This document shows positions 1 through 9,135 of a stretch of 64,000 nucleotides of DNA, piece by piece. The notes under the pieces were generated by a model. The model was not told the origin of the DNA. It ran no database searches and worked only from the letters and a program-made list of their open reading frames with translations. The translations under genes were made by a program, and so were the position numbers. Positions within the stretch are counted from its first letter, which is position 1. Each line of letters opens with the position of its first letter. The DNA comes from Apilactobacillus bombintestini (GTDB taxonomy: Bacteria > Bacillota > Bacilli > Lactobacillales > Lactobacillaceae). Location of the stretch: contig NZ_CP032626.1 in assembly GCF_003627035.1 (NCBI RefSeq), positions 434,001-498,000 on the forward strand, written 5' to 3'.

Positions 1-2
1 CT

Positions 3-452
3 GGAAAACATTCTGGTGATGGTTGGTACCAAGTATTGAGTAATGTGTTTAACATGCAAACTACTTCTGGTGCTACTCTTTACACTGTATTAATTGTTGT
101 CTTTACTTTCTTCTATGCATTTGTTCAAGTAAACCCTGAAAAACTTTCAGAAAACTTGCAAAAGCAAGGAAGTTATATTCCAGGTGTTTGGCCAGGTAAT
201 GGTACACAAAAATATGTGTCTCAAGTTCTAATGAGACTTAGTGTTGTTGGTGCTTTATTCCTTGGAGTTGTCGCTTTAATTCCTTTAATTGCACAAAACG
301 TTTGGAACTTAGACGAATCCATCGGTCTTGGTGGTACTAGTTTACTAATTGTTGTTGGTGTTGCCATTGAAACAATTAGACAAGTTCGTGGATTAATGAT
401 GAAACAAGAATATGTTGGATTCATTCAAAACCCACGTCCAAAGAATTTATAA
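3..452 (+). CDS. secY: Protein translocase subunit SecY, C-terminal part (5' truncated by window)
   Basis: SecY is the channel subunit of the Sec translocon in the cytoplasmic membrane. The open frame runs from base 3 without an internal start that would be real; the TTG at 36 lies inside the conserved loop. The visible 149 residues hold the last transmembrane helices, with the loop containing [18 protein letters not shown], which is typical of SecY, and end in a short cytoplasmic tail. adk follows after 25 bases, the usual secY-adk-infA order of the spc operon. The missing N-terminus is due only to the window edge. The identity is secure. Confidence 0.96.
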   Translation, partial: GKHSGDGWYQVLSNVFNMQTTSGATLYTVLIVVFTFFYAFVQVNPEKLSENLQKQGSYIPGVWPGNGTQKYVSQVLMRLSVVGALFLGVVALIPLIAQNVWNLDESIGLGGTSLLIVVGVAIETIRQVRGLMMKQEYVGFIQNPRPKNL

Positions 453-477
453 TTTTGCAGTTGGAGGTAAATTAAAT

Positions 478-1137
478 ATGTCAATGAATTTAATCTTAAT
501 GGGACTTCCTGGTGCTGGTAAAGGTACACAAGCTGAATCCATTATTAAAAATTATGGAATTCCACATATCTCTACTGGAGATATCTTTCGTGCCGCTATA
601 AAAAACCAAACTGAAATGGGATTAAAGGCAAAACAATATATCGACAAAGGGAACTTAGTTCCTGATGACGTAACATGTGGAATTGTTAAAGATCGTTTGT
701 CAAAGGACGATACTAAAGAAGGATATATGTTAGACGGTTTTCCTAGAACAATTGATCAAGCAAATGCTTTACAAGAAATTTGTAAAGAACTTGGTCGTCC
801 ATTGGATGCTGTTATAAATATTGACGTTGACCCTAAAGTTCTTGTTGATCGACTTTCAGGTAGATTCATTTGTAAAGATTGTGGTGCTACTTACCACAAA
901 CTTTACAAGATGCCTAAAGTTGAAAATACTTGTGATATTTGTGGTGGCCATGAATTTTATCAACGTAGTGATGACAAGCCTGAAACAGTTAAGAACCGTT
1001 TGGATGTAAATATCAAGATGAATACTCCATTAGTTGATTTTTACAAAGAACGCAACTTGCTATTCACTGTCGATGGTAGTCAAGATATTGATGATGTTAC
1101 TAAAGACATTGACAAAATACTTAAAGATTTTAAGTAG
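478..1137 (+). CDS. adk: Adenylate kinase
   Basis: Adenylate kinase catalyses ATP + AMP = 2 ADP in the cytoplasm. The frame stays open upstream to 412, but ATG 478 has a GGAGG 10 bases upstream and gives the family start [17 protein letters not shown], 219 residues. The P-loop GLPGAGKGT is at residues 9-17. The LID domain carries four cysteines (C132, C135, C152, C155), so it is the zinc-binding Gram-positive type. ATG 484 is a possible alternative start two codons on. It lies between secY and infA, as in other Firmicutes spc operons. Confidence 0.97.
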   Translation: MSMNLILMGLPGAGKGTQAESIIKNYGIPHISTGDIFRAAIKNQTEMGLKAKQYIDKGNLVPDDVTCGIVKDRLSKDDTKEGYMLDGFPRTIDQANALQEICKELGRPLDAVINIDVDPKVLVDRLSGRFICKDCGATYHKLYKMPKVENTCDICGGHEFYQRSDDKPETVKNRLDVNIKMNTPLVDFYKERNLLFTVDGSQDIDDVTKDIDKILKDFK

Positions 1138-1203
1138 TTATTGACAATTGATTGTCGGTATGATTGCTTATGTTGCCGTAAGTATATTTGTGTGATAAAC
1201 TAA

Positions 1204-1245
1204 CCCATGTGTATCTGCGATATGCCTACACTGCGGGCTTTTTCC
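1204..1245 (+). promoter_or_regulatory. Terminator-like hairpin between adk and infA
   Basis: The 171-base adk-infA gap is the longest within this ribosomal block. It contains CCC (1204-1206) and GTGTA (1209-1213), which can pair with TACAC (1227-1231) and GGG (1235-1237), followed by CTTTTT. This looks like a weak intrinsic terminator or attenuator. The stem is interrupted and the T run is short, so function is uncertain. Confidence 0.35.
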
Positions 1246-1308
1246 AACAATATCTTGATATTCTGGTTACCGTAATGTAGGAATCGTATTATTCGAGGAG
1301 GAAATTCT

Positions 1309-1527
1309 TTGTCTAAAGATAATGTTATTGAAATTGAAGGTAAAGTAACTGAAACTTTACCAAATGCTATGTTTCGTGTTGAATTAGAAAATGGGCATGA
1401 AATTTTGGCTCACGTATCTGGAAAAATTAGAATGCATTACATTCGTATTTTACCCGGTGATCGTGTCACTGTTGAAATGTCACCATATGATTTAAGCAAG
1501 GGACGTATTACTTACCGTTACAAGTAA
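1309..1527 (+). CDS. infA: Translation initiation factor IF-1
   Basis: IF-1 binds the 30S A site and assists IF-2 and IF-3 in initiation. The 72-residue protein has the full IF-1 OB-fold, ending RITYRYK as in the family, with the conserved stretch [20 protein letters not shown]. The start is TTG at 1309, chosen because GAGGAGG lies 7 bases upstream and the length matches the family exactly. rpmJ follows closely. The non-ATG start is one of several TTG starts in this window. Confidence 0.97.
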   Translation: MSKDNVIEIEGKVTETLPNAMFRVELENGHEILAHVSGKIRMHYIRILPGDRVTVEMSPYDLSKGRITYRYK

Positions 1528-1559
1528 TAATATGTCTTGAAGTATAGGAGGGTTATATA

Positions 1560-1676
1560 ATGAAGGTTCGTCCATCAGTAAAACCAATGTGTGAAAATTG
1601 TAAAGTAATTAAGAGAAAAGGCCGTGTTATGGTCATTTGCTCAAATCCAAAACATAAACAAAGACAAGGCAAGTAA
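1560..1676 (+). CDS. rpmJ: 50S ribosomal protein L36
   Basis: A 38-residue protein read directly from the sequence. It begins [15 protein letters not shown] and ends KHKQRQGK, the L36 signature, with a CxxC pair followed by C and H zinc ligands (C11, C14, C27, H32). L36 is a small late-assembling protein of the large subunit. AGGAGG lies about 7 bases upstream of ATG 1560. It sits between infA and rpsM, as in most Firmicutes. The zinc-binding form is retained. Confidence 0.96.
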   Translation: MKVRPSVKPMCENCKVIKRKGRVMVICSNPKHKQRQGK

Positions 1677-1703
1677 TTTATATAAAACAGGAGGTGTGTT
1701 TTA

Positions 1704-2069
1704 ATGGCTCGTATCGCCGGAATTGATTTACCACGTGATAAGCGTGTCGTTATTGGTCTAACAAGCATCTACGGAATTGGTCAAAGCAGAGCTGCTGAAA
1801 TTCTTTCAAAAGCTGGCGTTTCAGAAGATGTTCGTGTTCGTGATCTAACTCCAGACCAAGAAGATAAAATCCGTGAAGTTGTTGACAATTACAAAATTGA
1901 AGGTGACTTACGTCGTGAAGTAAGAATGAATATCAAGAAACTTCAAGAAATTGGTTCTTACCGTGGAATGCGTCACCGTCGTGGTTTACCTGTAAGAGGT
2001 CAACATACTAAGAACAATGCTCGTACTCGTAAGGGTAAAAAAGTTACTATCGCTGGAAAGAAAAAATAA
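1704..2069 (+). CDS. rpsM: 30S ribosomal protein S13
   Basis: S13 is a head protein of the 30S subunit that contacts the P-site tRNA and the 50S bridge. The 121-residue product begins [16 protein letters not shown] and ends in a basic tail with [15 protein letters not shown], both diagnostic. AGGAGG precedes ATG 1704. It is followed 23 bases later by rpsK in the alpha operon. Length is normal. Confidence 0.98.
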   Translation: MARIAGIDLPRDKRVVIGLTSIYGIGQSRAAEILSKAGVSEDVRVRDLTPDQEDKIREVVDNYKIEGDLRREVRMNIKKLQEIGSYRGMRHRRGLPVRGQHTKNNARTRKGKKVTIAGKKK

Positions 2070-2092
2070 TAAATAAAGGAGGTTAGTAAATC

Positions 2093-2482
2093 ATGGTTCA
2101 AAAGAAAGGTTCTCGTAAGCGTAGAGCAAAGAAGAACATCGAAGCTGGTGTTGCTCACATTCACTCTACATTTAACAATACATTAGTTATGATTACCGAT
2201 ATGCAAGGTAATGCCATTGCTTGGTCATCTGCTGGTGCTTTAGGTTTCCGTGGAAGTCGTAAATCCACTCCATTCGCTGCTCAAATGGCTTCAGAAGCTG
2301 CAGCCAAAACAGCTATGGAACATGGTATGAAGACTGTTGAAGTTGCTGTTAAAGGTCCTGGTTCAGGTCGTGAATCAGCTATCCGTGCACTTCAATCAAC
2401 TGGTCTAGAAGTTGCTGCTATTCGTGATGTTACTCCAGTTCCACATAATGGATCTCGTCCTCCAAAGCGTCGTAGAGTTTAA
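2093..2482 (+). CDS. rpsK: 30S ribosomal protein S11
   Basis: S11 is a platform protein of the 30S subunit next to the mRNA exit. The 129-residue product has the conserved core [15 protein letters not shown] and ends [25 protein letters not shown] lies 9 bases upstream of ATG 2093. It lies between rpsM and rpoA, the canonical alpha-operon position. Confidence 0.98.
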   Translation: MVQKKGSRKRRAKKNIEAGVAHIHSTFNNTLVMITDMQGNAIAWSSAGALGFRGSRKSTPFAAQMASEAAAKTAMEHGMKTVEVAVKGPGSGRESAIRALQSTGLEVAAIRDVTPVPHNGSRPPKRRRV

Positions 2483-2555
2483 TTTATTCTCATATTTTCG
2501 TGGGAAACTAATTAATTTTTAACTCAAAGCGTTTTGAAAGGGGTAGAAGATAAGA

Positions 2556-3506
2556 ATGATTGAATTTGAAAAACCTAATATTCATAAGATTGATGAAACT
2601 GATAATTATGGAGAAGTTGTTGTTGAACCACTAGAACGTGGATACGGAACAACTCTTGGAAACTCGTTGCGTAGAATTTTACTTTCATCTTTACCTGGTG
2701 CAGCCGTAACAAGCATCCAAATTGATGATGTTTTACATGAATTTTCTACAGTACCTGGTGTTGTAGAAGATGTAACTCAAATTATTTTGAATGTTAAGAA
2801 GATTTCATTGAAGTTGGACTCCGAAGAAGGAGAAGACAAAGAAATGGAAATCAATGTTACTGGTCCAGCACAAGTTACTGCTGGTGACATTCAAGCTGAT
2901 GGTGATGTAACAGTTCTAAATCCAGATCTACACATTGCTACTGTTGCTGAAGGTTCTACATTCCATATGAGAATGACAGCAAATAAGGGTCGCGGATACG
3001 TTTCTGCGGATGAGAATAAGGCTCGTAATGATGGAATGCCAATCGGTGTCTTACCAGTTGATTCCATTTATACCCCAATCGAACGTGTTAATTATCAAGT
3101 TGAAAATGCACGTGTTGGTCAAAGATCTGACTACGATAAACTAACTCTTGATGTTTGGACTGATGGTTCCATCACTCCAAGCGAAGCAATTAGTTTAGCT
3201 GCTAAGATTTTAAATGACCATCTTGCATTATTTGTGGATCTTACTGAAGAAGCCAAGAACACTGATGTTATGGTTGAAAAGGAAGAAACACACAAAGAAA
3301 AAATGCTTGAAATGACAATTGAAGAATTGGACTTATCTGTTCGTTCATACAATTGTTTGAAACGTGCTGGTATCAACACTGTTCAAGAATTAACCAACAA
3401 AAGTGAAGCTGACATGATGAAGGTTAGAAACTTAGGACGTAAGTCACTTGTTGAAGTAAAACAAAAGTTAGAAGCCCTTGGATTGTCATTGCGTAAAGAA
3501 GATTAG
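2556..3506 (+). CDS. rpoA: DNA-directed RNA polymerase alpha subunit
   Basis: The alpha subunit nucleates RNA polymerase assembly and its C-terminal domain contacts UP elements and activators. The 316-residue product has the N-terminal dimerisation domain (about 1-230, with [21 protein letters not shown]) and the helical C-terminal domain (about 250-316, with [16 protein letters not shown] and [13 protein letters not shown]). AAAGGGG precedes ATG 2556. rplQ follows 21 bases later. The length and both domains are normal. Confidence 0.98.
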   Translation: MIEFEKPNIHKIDETDNYGEVVVEPLERGYGTTLGNSLRRILLSSLPGAAVTSIQIDDVLHEFSTVPGVVEDVTQIILNVKKISLKLDSEEGEDKEMEINVTGPAQVTAGDIQADGDVTVLNPDLHIATVAEGSTFHMRMTANKGRGYVSADENKARNDGMPIGVLPVDSIYTPIERVNYQVENARVGQRSDYDKLTLDVWTDGSITPSEAISLAAKILNDHLALFVDLTEEAKNTDVMVEKEETHKEKMLEMTIEELDLSVRSYNCLKRAGINTVQELTNKSEADMMKVRNLGRKSLVEVKQKLEALGLSLRKED

Positions 3507-3527
3507 TATAAAGGAGGATATCCATTT

Positions 3528-3911
3528 ATGAGTTACCGTAAATTACAACGTACTAGTGCACACCGTCGTTCATTACTACGTAACCTAACTACTGACTTGT
3601 TAGTTAACGGTGAAATTAAGACCACTGAAGCTCGTGCTAAAGAAGTACGCTCAACCGCTGAAAAGATGATTACTCTTGGTAAGCGTGGAGATCTTCATGC
3701 TCGTCGTCAAGCTGCTGCATTCTTACAAAATGTTGTTGCCGATGCTAAAGAAGATGGTGATGACGTAACTGTTACAACTGCACTACAAAAGCTATTTGAT
3801 GAAATTGCTCCTAAGTATGCAGACCGTAATGGTGGTTACACTCGTATTCTTAAGACTATGCCTCGTCGTGGTGACGGTGCATCAATGGTTATTTTACAAT
3901 TAGTTGATTAA
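3528..3911 (+). CDS. rplQ: 50S ribosomal protein L17
   Basis: L17 is a large-subunit protein near the polypeptide exit tunnel. The 127-residue product starts [20 protein letters not shown], typical of the family, and ends with the [22 protein letters not shown] region. AAGGAGG precedes ATG 3528. It is the last gene of the alpha operon. A structured RNA that resembles the L17 downstream element begins 32 bases after its stop codon. Confidence 0.97.
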   Translation: MSYRKLQRTSAHRRSLLRNLTTDLLVNGEIKTTEARAKEVRSTAEKMITLGKRGDLHARRQAAAFLQNVVADAKEDGDDVTVTTALQKLFDEIAPKYADRNGGYTRILKTMPRRGDGASMVILQLVD

Positions 3912-3943
3912 TTAATCGTAAATTTAATTTAATATTTAACAAC

Positions 3944-4047
3944 AAATCACTAGGGCTATTAGTATAGAGCGTTATGATGATGGGCATGCCCAAGTCTAGC
4001 TTGAATGGAGCTTTTGCTTTGCACTAATAGTCTCTTAGTGATTTTTT
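3944..4047 (+). ncRNA. L17 downstream element-like structured RNA in the rplQ 3' UTR
   Basis: A long-range helix is visible: AAATCACTA (3944-3952) pairs with TAGTGATTT (4036-4044), continued by CTATTAG (3956-3962) with CTAATAG (4024-4030). Inside it lies a GGGCATGCCC palindrome (3982-3991) and further hairpin potential. A T run follows, so it may also terminate. Its position immediately after rplQ in a Lactobacillales genome matches the L17DE motif known from comparative genomics. The assignment is by position and visible pairing; no covariance model was run. Confidence 0.72.
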
Positions 4048-4081
4048 TATACATATAAAATATATTAAATGAGGTAATGAA

Positions 4082-4927
4082 ATGCCAAATAAAATTATAG
4101 AAGTTACAGATTTAACATTTAAATATAGAGACATGTCTAAACCAGCAATTGATAACATCTCTTTTGATGTAAAAAAAGGGGAATGGTTATCTATTATTGG
4201 AAAAAACGGAAGTGGTAAATCTACTTTAATTAATTTGCTGGATGGACTTTTAAAACCTCAAAGTGGTCAAATTAAAATTGATGATCAAGACATAAATGAG
4301 AGTGAAGATACTATTAACGACACAAGAAGAAAAGTTGGATTAGTATTTCAACATTCTAGCAATCAATTTGTTGCATCAACTGTAGAAGATGATGTGGCCT
4401 TTGGCTTAGAAAACCAATTGGTAGATACTAGTAATATGAAGACTATTGTTCATGATGTATTAAAAGAAGTTGATATGCTAGACTACCTTAAGAGTGATCC
4501 AAGTATGTTATCGGGTGGACAACAGCAAAGAGTTGCTATAGCAGGAATATTAGCTTTGCGTCCAGAAATTATTATTCTAGATGAAGCAACTAGTATGTTG
4601 GATCCTAAAGCTAAAACAATGATTACTCAGTTAATAGATAGAATCAGAAATAAGTATCATCTAACTGTAATTTCTATTACGCATAACATAAAAGAAATTG
4701 AAAATTCTGACCGTTGCATTTTACTAAAGGATGGCCAAATTGTTGAAAATACAGTTCCAGATACCTTATTTAGTAATTTGCAAGATGTTAAATCGTATGG
4801 ATTAACATTACCTTTCTCAGAACAACTTAGAATTAAATTAAAGAATAATGGAATAGATGTTCCGGAAAAGTATATGAATGATGAGGAGATAGTTGAATGG
4901 ATAACGAAATATTATTCAAAAATGTAA
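4082..4927 (+). CDS. ecfA1: Energy-coupling factor transporter ATPase EcfA1
   Basis: This is one of two ATPases that drive the group II ECF vitamin/metal importers. The 281-residue protein has Walker A GKNGSGKST (40-48), signature LSGGQQQRVAIAG, Walker B IIILDEATSMLDP and the switch histidine in SITHNIKEIE. ATG 4082 follows a weak GAGGTAATGAA site. The 3' end overlaps ecfA2 by 31 bases, indicating translational coupling. The order ecfA1-ecfA2-ecfT-truA downstream of rplQ is standard in lactobacilli. The module serves several unlinked S components, one possibly the gene at 8494. Confidence 0.95.
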   Translation: MPNKIIEVTDLTFKYRDMSKPAIDNISFDVKKGEWLSIIGKNGSGKSTLINLLDGLLKPQSGQIKIDDQDINESEDTINDTRRKVGLVFQHSSNQFVASTVEDDVAFGLENQLVDTSNMKTIVHDVLKEVDMLDYLKSDPSMLSGGQQQRVAIAGILALRPEIIILDEATSMLDPKAKTMITQLIDRIRNKYHLTVISITHNIKEIENSDRCILLKDGQIVENTVPDTLFSNLQDVKSYGLTLPFSEQLRIKLKNNGIDVPEKYMNDEEIVEWITKYYSKM

Positions 4928-5760
4928 CACACATATATCAAGAAAATACTCCCAATCAATTTAAGGCTTTAGATGCCGTTGATTTAAAAATAAAAAAAGG
5001 TTCGTTTGTTTCTATTATTGGAAAGACAGGAAGCGGGAAATCTACCTTAATTAAGCATATTAATGCATTATTGAAGCCTCATGATGGCATTATTAAGGTT
5101 GGAGATTTTTCTATTACTTCCAAAACCAGTAATAAAAATTTAAAAGATCTTAGAAAAAAAGTTGGTATGGTTTTTCAATTTCCTGAACAACAATTATTTG
5201 CAGAAACAGTTAGAGAAGATATCGCCTTTGGCCCCAGTAATTTTGGCATAACAGGGGATAAACTTAATGAAACTGTGGATAATGCAGTGGATTTAGTTAG
5301 ATTAGACAGAAGTTTGCTTAATCAATCACCATTTGAATTATCAGGTGGTCAAAAACGTCGTGTTGCAATAGCTAGTGTTTTAGCTATGAACCCTGAAATA
5401 TTAGTTTTAGATGAACCTACGGCAGGATTAGATTTAGAAGGTCAACATTATATATTAGATTTAATTCGTAGGTTGAATAGAGAAGAAAAAATAACTATCA
5501 TTTTAGTTAGTCATCAAATGGATGATGTTGCCAAATATTCTGATGAGGTAGTAGTGATGAGTAATGGAAAAGTTATTAAACAATGCTATCCTGATCAATT
5601 ATTTGTGGATAAGTCTTTTGTGGAAAAATATGATTTAGAAATTCCAGAAGCTGTTAAAATTAATAACATGTTAGAAAGTAAAGGATTTCATTTAGACAAA
5701 TTATCGCTAGATAGTGATGAGTTAATAAATGAAATAGTGAATAAATTAAGGAATGAATAA
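4897..5760 (+). CDS. ecfA2: Energy-coupling factor transporter ATPase EcfA2
   Basis: Second ATPase of the ECF module, forming a heterodimer with EcfA1 under the membrane. The 287-residue protein has Walker A GKTGSGKST (42-50), the EcfA2-type Q-loop FPEQQLFAETV, signature LSGGQKRRVAIA, and Walker B ILVLDEPTAGLDLEG. ATG 4897 lies within the end of ecfA1; the GATGAGGAGAT just upstream can serve as its ribosome site. ecfT follows after 5 bases. The family and its partner order are clear. Confidence 0.95.
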   Translation: MDNEILFKNVTHIYQENTPNQFKALDAVDLKIKKGSFVSIIGKTGSGKSTLIKHINALLKPHDGIIKVGDFSITSKTSNKNLKDLRKKVGMVFQFPEQQLFAETVREDIAFGPSNFGITGDKLNETVDNAVDLVRLDRSLLNQSPFELSGGQKRRVAIASVLAMNPEILVLDEPTAGLDLEGQHYILDLIRRLNREEKITIILVSHQMDDVAKYSDEVVVMSNGKVIKQCYPDQLFVDKSFVEKYDLEIPEAVKINNMLESKGFHLDKLSLDSDELINEIVNKLRNE

Positions 5761-5765
5761 CTACA

Positions 5766-6560
5766 ATGAATAACTTTATTTTTGGAAGATATTTACCAGG
5801 AGATTCAATTATTCATAAAATGAATCCGGCTGCAAAAATATTATTGTGTTTTCTGTATGTAATTATCGTTTTCTTAGCGAATAATGTAATAACTTACGCA
5901 CTTTTAACCATTTTATTGTTGGCTCTAATTGCAGCATCTAAGTGTTCGCTAAGATATTTTATTAAGGGAATTAGTCCATTAATATGGATTATTGTATTCA
6001 CCGTTTTAATACAGATTTTATTCAGTGCAGGTGGCACTGATTTATATTCATGGGGAATTATACACATCACTACTTTTGGATTGCATAATGCGGTGATGCT
6101 TTTTGTTCGTTTTATATTAATTATATCTATGTCTACTGTACTTACTTTGAGCACGTCACCATTGGAGATTTCACATGGTATTAGCATATTACTATCACCA
6201 TTGAAAAAGTTTAAATTTCCAGTGGAAACTTTTTCACTCATGATTTCGATTGCACTTCGTTTTGTGCCTACATTAACTGATGAAGCTAAAACAATCATGG
6301 ATGCGCAACGTTCAAGAGGAGTTGACTTTGGCAGTGGTGGATTAATAAAACGAGCTAAATCATTTATTCCTTTATTAGTACCTTTATTTGTTAGTGCGTT
6401 TAAACATGCTGATGATTTAAGTATTGCTATGGAAGCTCGTGGATATCAAACAGGAAAGAAAAGAACCCATTATCATAATTATCGTTGGACTATGAGAGAT
6501 TCTTCATTTGTTGTAGGGATGATAATTGTAGGGATAATAATTTTTATTTTAAGAAGATAG
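5766..6560 (+). CDS. ecfT: Energy-coupling factor transporter transmembrane protein EcfT
   Basis: EcfT couples the two ATPases to exchangeable substrate-binding S components. The 264-residue protein has several hydrophobic helices in the N-terminal two thirds and a cytoplasmic coupling region with the two Ala-Arg-Gly type motifs, AQRSRGVDF (about 182-190) and AMEARGYQTG (about 219-228), both diagnostic. It starts 5 bases after ecfA2, so the three are one translational unit. truA follows. Confidence 0.94.
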   Translation: MNNFIFGRYLPGDSIIHKMNPAAKILLCFLYVIIVFLANNVITYALLTILLLALIAASKCSLRYFIKGISPLIWIIVFTVLIQILFSAGGTDLYSWGIIHITTFGLHNAVMLFVRFILIISMSTVLTLSTSPLEISHGISILLSPLKKFKFPVETFSLMISIALRFVPTLTDEAKTIMDAQRSRGVDFGSGGLIKRAKSFIPLLVPLFVSAFKHADDLSIAMEARGYQTGKKRTHYHNYRWTMRDSSFVVGMIIVGIIIFILRR

Positions 6561-6575
6561 GTGTGACGAAATAAG

Positions 6576-7376
6576 ATGGTTTATCGTTATAAAATAACTA
6601 TGGCCTACGATGGAACCGATTTTTATGGTTTTCAAAGACAACCACATAAAAGAACGGTTGAAGGAACATTAACAAAGATAGTAAATAAGATGGCAAAAAA
6701 TCCCGATCCAGCTATTAAAGTATATGGTTCAGGAAGAACTGATGCTGGAGTACATGCATTAGGGCAGGTAGCACATTTTGATTTTCCATTCGATATCGCT
6801 GAAAAGAATATGCTACGTGGATTAAATAGTATGTTGCCATTGGATGTACAAATTCTTAAAGTGGAAAAAGTATCATCTGATTTTCATGCAAGATATGATG
6901 TTTCTGGAAAGAGATATCTTTATCGAATGGACATGGGAGAATTTAGAAATCCTTTCAAGAGAAGATACACTGCACAGTGGCGTTTTCCCGTGGATATTGA
7001 TAAAATAAACATTGCTTTGAAGGACTTAATTGGTGAACATGATTTTACTAGTTTTGTTGCTTCTGGATCATCTGCTAGAACAAATGTTAGAACCATTTAT
7101 GAAGCTAAATGCCATATAGATGAAAAAGAAAATGAACTAGTATTTGAATTTTATGGTAATGGTTTCTTATACAACATGGTCAGAATCATGGTAGGGGTTC
7201 TAGTGGAAATTGGTTCTGGTTCTAGGGATGTACATGACATCCAACGTCTATACAAAGTTAAGGATAGAACTCAAGCAAGAAGAACGGTTCCAGCTAGTGG
7301 TTTATATCTAAAACATGTATACTACGAAGGCGAAGATCCTGAACATCCAACCAAATTACCTCATCATCAAAGATGA
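6576..7376 (+). CDS. truA: tRNA pseudouridine(38-40) synthase TruA
   Basis: TruA isomerises uridines 38-40 in the anticodon arm of tRNA. The 266-residue protein has the family motif [15 protein letters not shown], with the catalytic aspartate at residue 56, and the later [10 protein letters not shown] and [16 protein letters not shown] motifs. ATG 6576 lies 15 bases after ecfT with GGTGTGACGA upstream. In many Firmicutes truA follows the ecf genes and precedes rplM-rpsI, as here. Confidence 0.95.
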   Translation: MVYRYKITMAYDGTDFYGFQRQPHKRTVEGTLTKIVNKMAKNPDPAIKVYGSGRTDAGVHALGQVAHFDFPFDIAEKNMLRGLNSMLPLDVQILKVEKVSSDFHARYDVSGKRYLYRMDMGEFRNPFKRRYTAQWRFPVDIDKINIALKDLIGEHDFTSFVASGSSARTNVRTIYEAKCHIDEKENELVFEFYGNGFLYNMVRIMVGVLVEIGSGSRDVHDIQRLYKVKDRTQARRTVPASGLYLKHVYYEGEDPEHPTKLPHHQR

Positions 7377-7383
7377 TTTTAGG

Positions 7384-7412
7384 TTGACTTTATAAATAAA
7401 AGATTGTACTAT
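7384..7412 (+). promoter_or_regulatory. Probable sigma-A promoter of rplM-rpsI
   Basis: TTGACT (7384-7389) and TACTAT (7407-7412) are separated by 17 bases, directly after truA. The start of transcription would lie about 7419, which leaves an untranslated leader of some 78 bases before rplM that contains the L13-type structure. Confidence 0.6.
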
Positions 7413-7424
7413 TAGACATGGTAT

Positions 7425-7473
7425 TGTTTGCCCCACATAAGCCCCGGAAACTTATTTTGGTGTCGAACAAACA
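7425..7473 (+). promoter_or_regulatory. Ribosomal protein L13-type leader
   Basis: The rplM leader folds into a hairpin: TGTTTG (7425-7430) pairs with CAAACA (7468-7473), CAC (7434-7436) with GTG (7460-7462), and ATAAG (7437-7441) with CTTAT (7451-7455), closing a CCCCGGAAA loop. Firmicutes rplM operons carry a conserved autoregulatory L13 leader. The match here is by position and visible pairing only. Confidence 0.6.
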
Positions 7474-7496
7474 CAGAAACATGGAGGAAGATTAAA

Positions 7497-7940
7497 GTGC
7501 GTACAACATATATGGCAAAACCAGGTGAAGTAGAACGCAAATGGTACATTATCGACGCTACTGACGTAAGTCTAGGTCGTTTATCAAGTGTAGTTGCTTC
7601 TATTTTACGAGGAAAGAACAAGCCAACATTTACACCTCATGTAGATACTGGCGATAACGTTATTGTTATTAATGCAGCTAAGCTTGCATTAACAGGTCGT
7701 AAAGCTAAAGACAAGCTATACTCCCACCACACAGGTTATTTAGGTGGTCTAAAACAAAAAACTGCTGGTCAAATGTTACAAGATACTCCAGACAAGTTAG
7801 TTGAAACATCAGTTAAAGGTATGCTACCTGATGGAACATTAGCTCACAAGCAATTGTTACATCTACATGTATACGCTGATGCTAACCATGCTCACGCAGC
7901 ACAAAACCCTGAAGTATTAGACATTAATAACCTAATTTAA
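7497..7940 (+). CDS. rplM: 50S ribosomal protein L13
   Basis: L13 is an early-assembly protein of the large subunit. The frame is open upstream to 7428, but GTG 7497 is preferred: GGAGG lies 9 bases upstream and the product is then 147 residues, the family length, starting with the [20 protein letters not shown] region. The upstream in-frame stretch overlaps the structured leader. The conserved DVSLGRLSS and [11 protein letters not shown] motifs are present. rpsI follows after 13 bases. Confidence 0.95.
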   Translation: MRTTYMAKPGEVERKWYIIDATDVSLGRLSSVVASILRGKNKPTFTPHVDTGDNVIVINAAKLALTGRKAKDKLYSHHTGYLGGLKQKTAGQMLQDTPDKLVETSVKGMLPDGTLAHKQLLHLHVYADANHAHAAQNPEVLDINNLI

Positions 7941-7953
7941 GGAGGAAACTTAA

Positions 7954-8346
7954 TTGGCTCAAGTACAATATCGCGGCACAGGCCGTCGTAAAGACTCAGT
8001 AGCCCGAGTAATGTTAGTACCCGGTACTGGTAAAGTTGTTATGAACAAGAAGGATATTGAAGATTACATTCCATTCCCTAACTTAAGAGCAGTGGTTATG
8101 CAACCATTCAATGTCACAGAAACACTAGGTAACTACGATGCTATCGTCAATGTTAACGGTGGTGGATTCTCAGGACAAGCTGGTGCAGCTCGTCACGGAA
8201 TCGCACGTGCATTGCTAGAAGTAGATCCTGATTTCCGTGCTTCATTAAAGAGCGCTGGTTTATTAACTCGTGACGCTCGTATGAAAGAACGTAAGAAGCC
8301 AGGTCTTAAGAAAGCTCGTAAAGCTGGTCAATTCTCAAAACGTTAA
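7954..8346 (+). CDS. rpsI: 30S ribosomal protein S9
   Basis: S9 is a 30S head protein whose C-terminal tail reaches the P-site tRNA. The 130-residue product has the motif [12 protein letters not shown] near the start and the [11 protein letters not shown]-type segment (here [21 protein letters not shown]), and ends [11 protein letters not shown] as the family does. The start is TTG 7954 with GGAGGAA 8 bases upstream. It forms an operon with rplM and is followed by a strong terminator. Confidence 0.97.
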   Translation: MAQVQYRGTGRRKDSVARVMLVPGTGKVVMNKKDIEDYIPFPNLRAVVMQPFNVTETLGNYDAIVNVNGGGFSGQAGAARHGIARALLEVDPDFRASLKSAGLLTRDARMKERKKPGLKKARKAGQFSKR

Positions 8347-8371
8347 GATATATTCTTATCTTTATGTTTCG

Positions 8372-8405
8372 AAAGCACTTCTCATTGGAGAAGTGCTTTT
8401 TTTGT
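8372..8405 (+). terminator. Intrinsic terminator after rpsI
   Basis: A 12-base-pair perfect stem, AAAGCACTTCTC (8372-8383) with GAGAAGTGCTTT (8388-8399), has a 4-base loop and is followed by a T run. It closes the rplM-rpsI operon. Confidence 0.9.
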
Positions 8406-8493
8406 TGCAATAAATGGACTTATGTTAATGATTAATGTTATTATAAACAAATAATTTTTAAAGATGCGATTGGCCTCATGGAGATGATGAATA

Positions 8494-9078
8494 ATGAAAA
8501 GCAACACCCGTAAAATGAATATATTAACAATTTTTATCGCTATAATTTTAATTCAAACTAGTGTACCTGGACTAGGAAATCTACCTATTGGACCATTAAG
8601 TATTACTATTATTCCAATAACTGTAGTTTTAGCTGCAATATTGTTAGGAACTAAAGATGGAGCAATAATAGGTGCAACATGGGGAATTATTACGTTTATT
8701 AGAGCGTTTTGGTGGCCTACTAGTCCAATAGCTATATATGTATTTATTAATCCGCTAGTGTCCATTTTTCCACGAATAATGACAGGACTTGTAAGTGGTC
8801 TGATTTTTCATTATTTATATAATAAAGTGGATAAAAAGAAGTGGGTGTTAGTAATAACTGGAATGATTGGGTCATTAGTTAACACAGTGTTGCTTTTAAG
8901 CTTAATTTATTTATTCTATCGTGGAAATGCATTTAACATATATCACTTACAAGTAGATCAACTATTACCATATCTATTGGGAGTAGCTGGAACTAATGGA
9001 GTAATTGAAGCTATTTTGTCTGGAATCTTAGTTCCGGTTATTGCTACTCCATTACTAAAATTTAAAAGTAAAATGTAA
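8494..9078 (+). CDS. ECF transporter S component, possibly for pantothenate (PanT-like)
   Basis: S components bind the vitamin and plug into the shared EcfA1A2T module. The 194-residue protein is almost wholly hydrophobic with about six helices. Its early region (VPGLGNLPIGPLSITIIPIT, LLGTKDGAIIGATWG, NPLVSIFPRIMTGLVSG) resembles ECF S components annotated for pantothenate in lactobacilli. ATG 8494 has GGAGATGA 7 bases upstream. It is a single-gene unit with no recognised riboswitch in the 88 bases upstream of the start. The general class is fairly sure; the substrate is a guess from remembered homologues. Confidence 0.75.
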   Translation: MKSNTRKMNILTIFIAIILIQTSVPGLGNLPIGPLSITIIPITVVLAAILLGTKDGAIIGATWGIITFIRAFWWPTSPIAIYVFINPLVSIFPRIMTGLVSGLIFHYLYNKVDKKKWVLVITGMIGSLVNTVLLLSLIYLFYRGNAFNIYHLQVDQLLPYLLGVAGTNGVIEAILSGILVPVIATPLLKFKSKM

Positions 9079-9080
9079 AA

Positions 9081-9117
9081 AAAGACTTAGATTGATTAAT
9101 TCAATCTAAGTCTTTTT
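9081..9117. terminator. Bidirectional terminator between convergent genes
   Basis: A 15-base-pair perfect stem, AAAGACTTAGATTGA (9081-9095) with TCAATCTAAGTCTTT (9101-9115), is flanked by A and T runs. It serves the S component gene on the plus strand and the small gene at 9136-9450 on the minus strand. Confidence 0.88.
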
Positions 9118-9135
9118 ATTATTACTATTTAGTTT

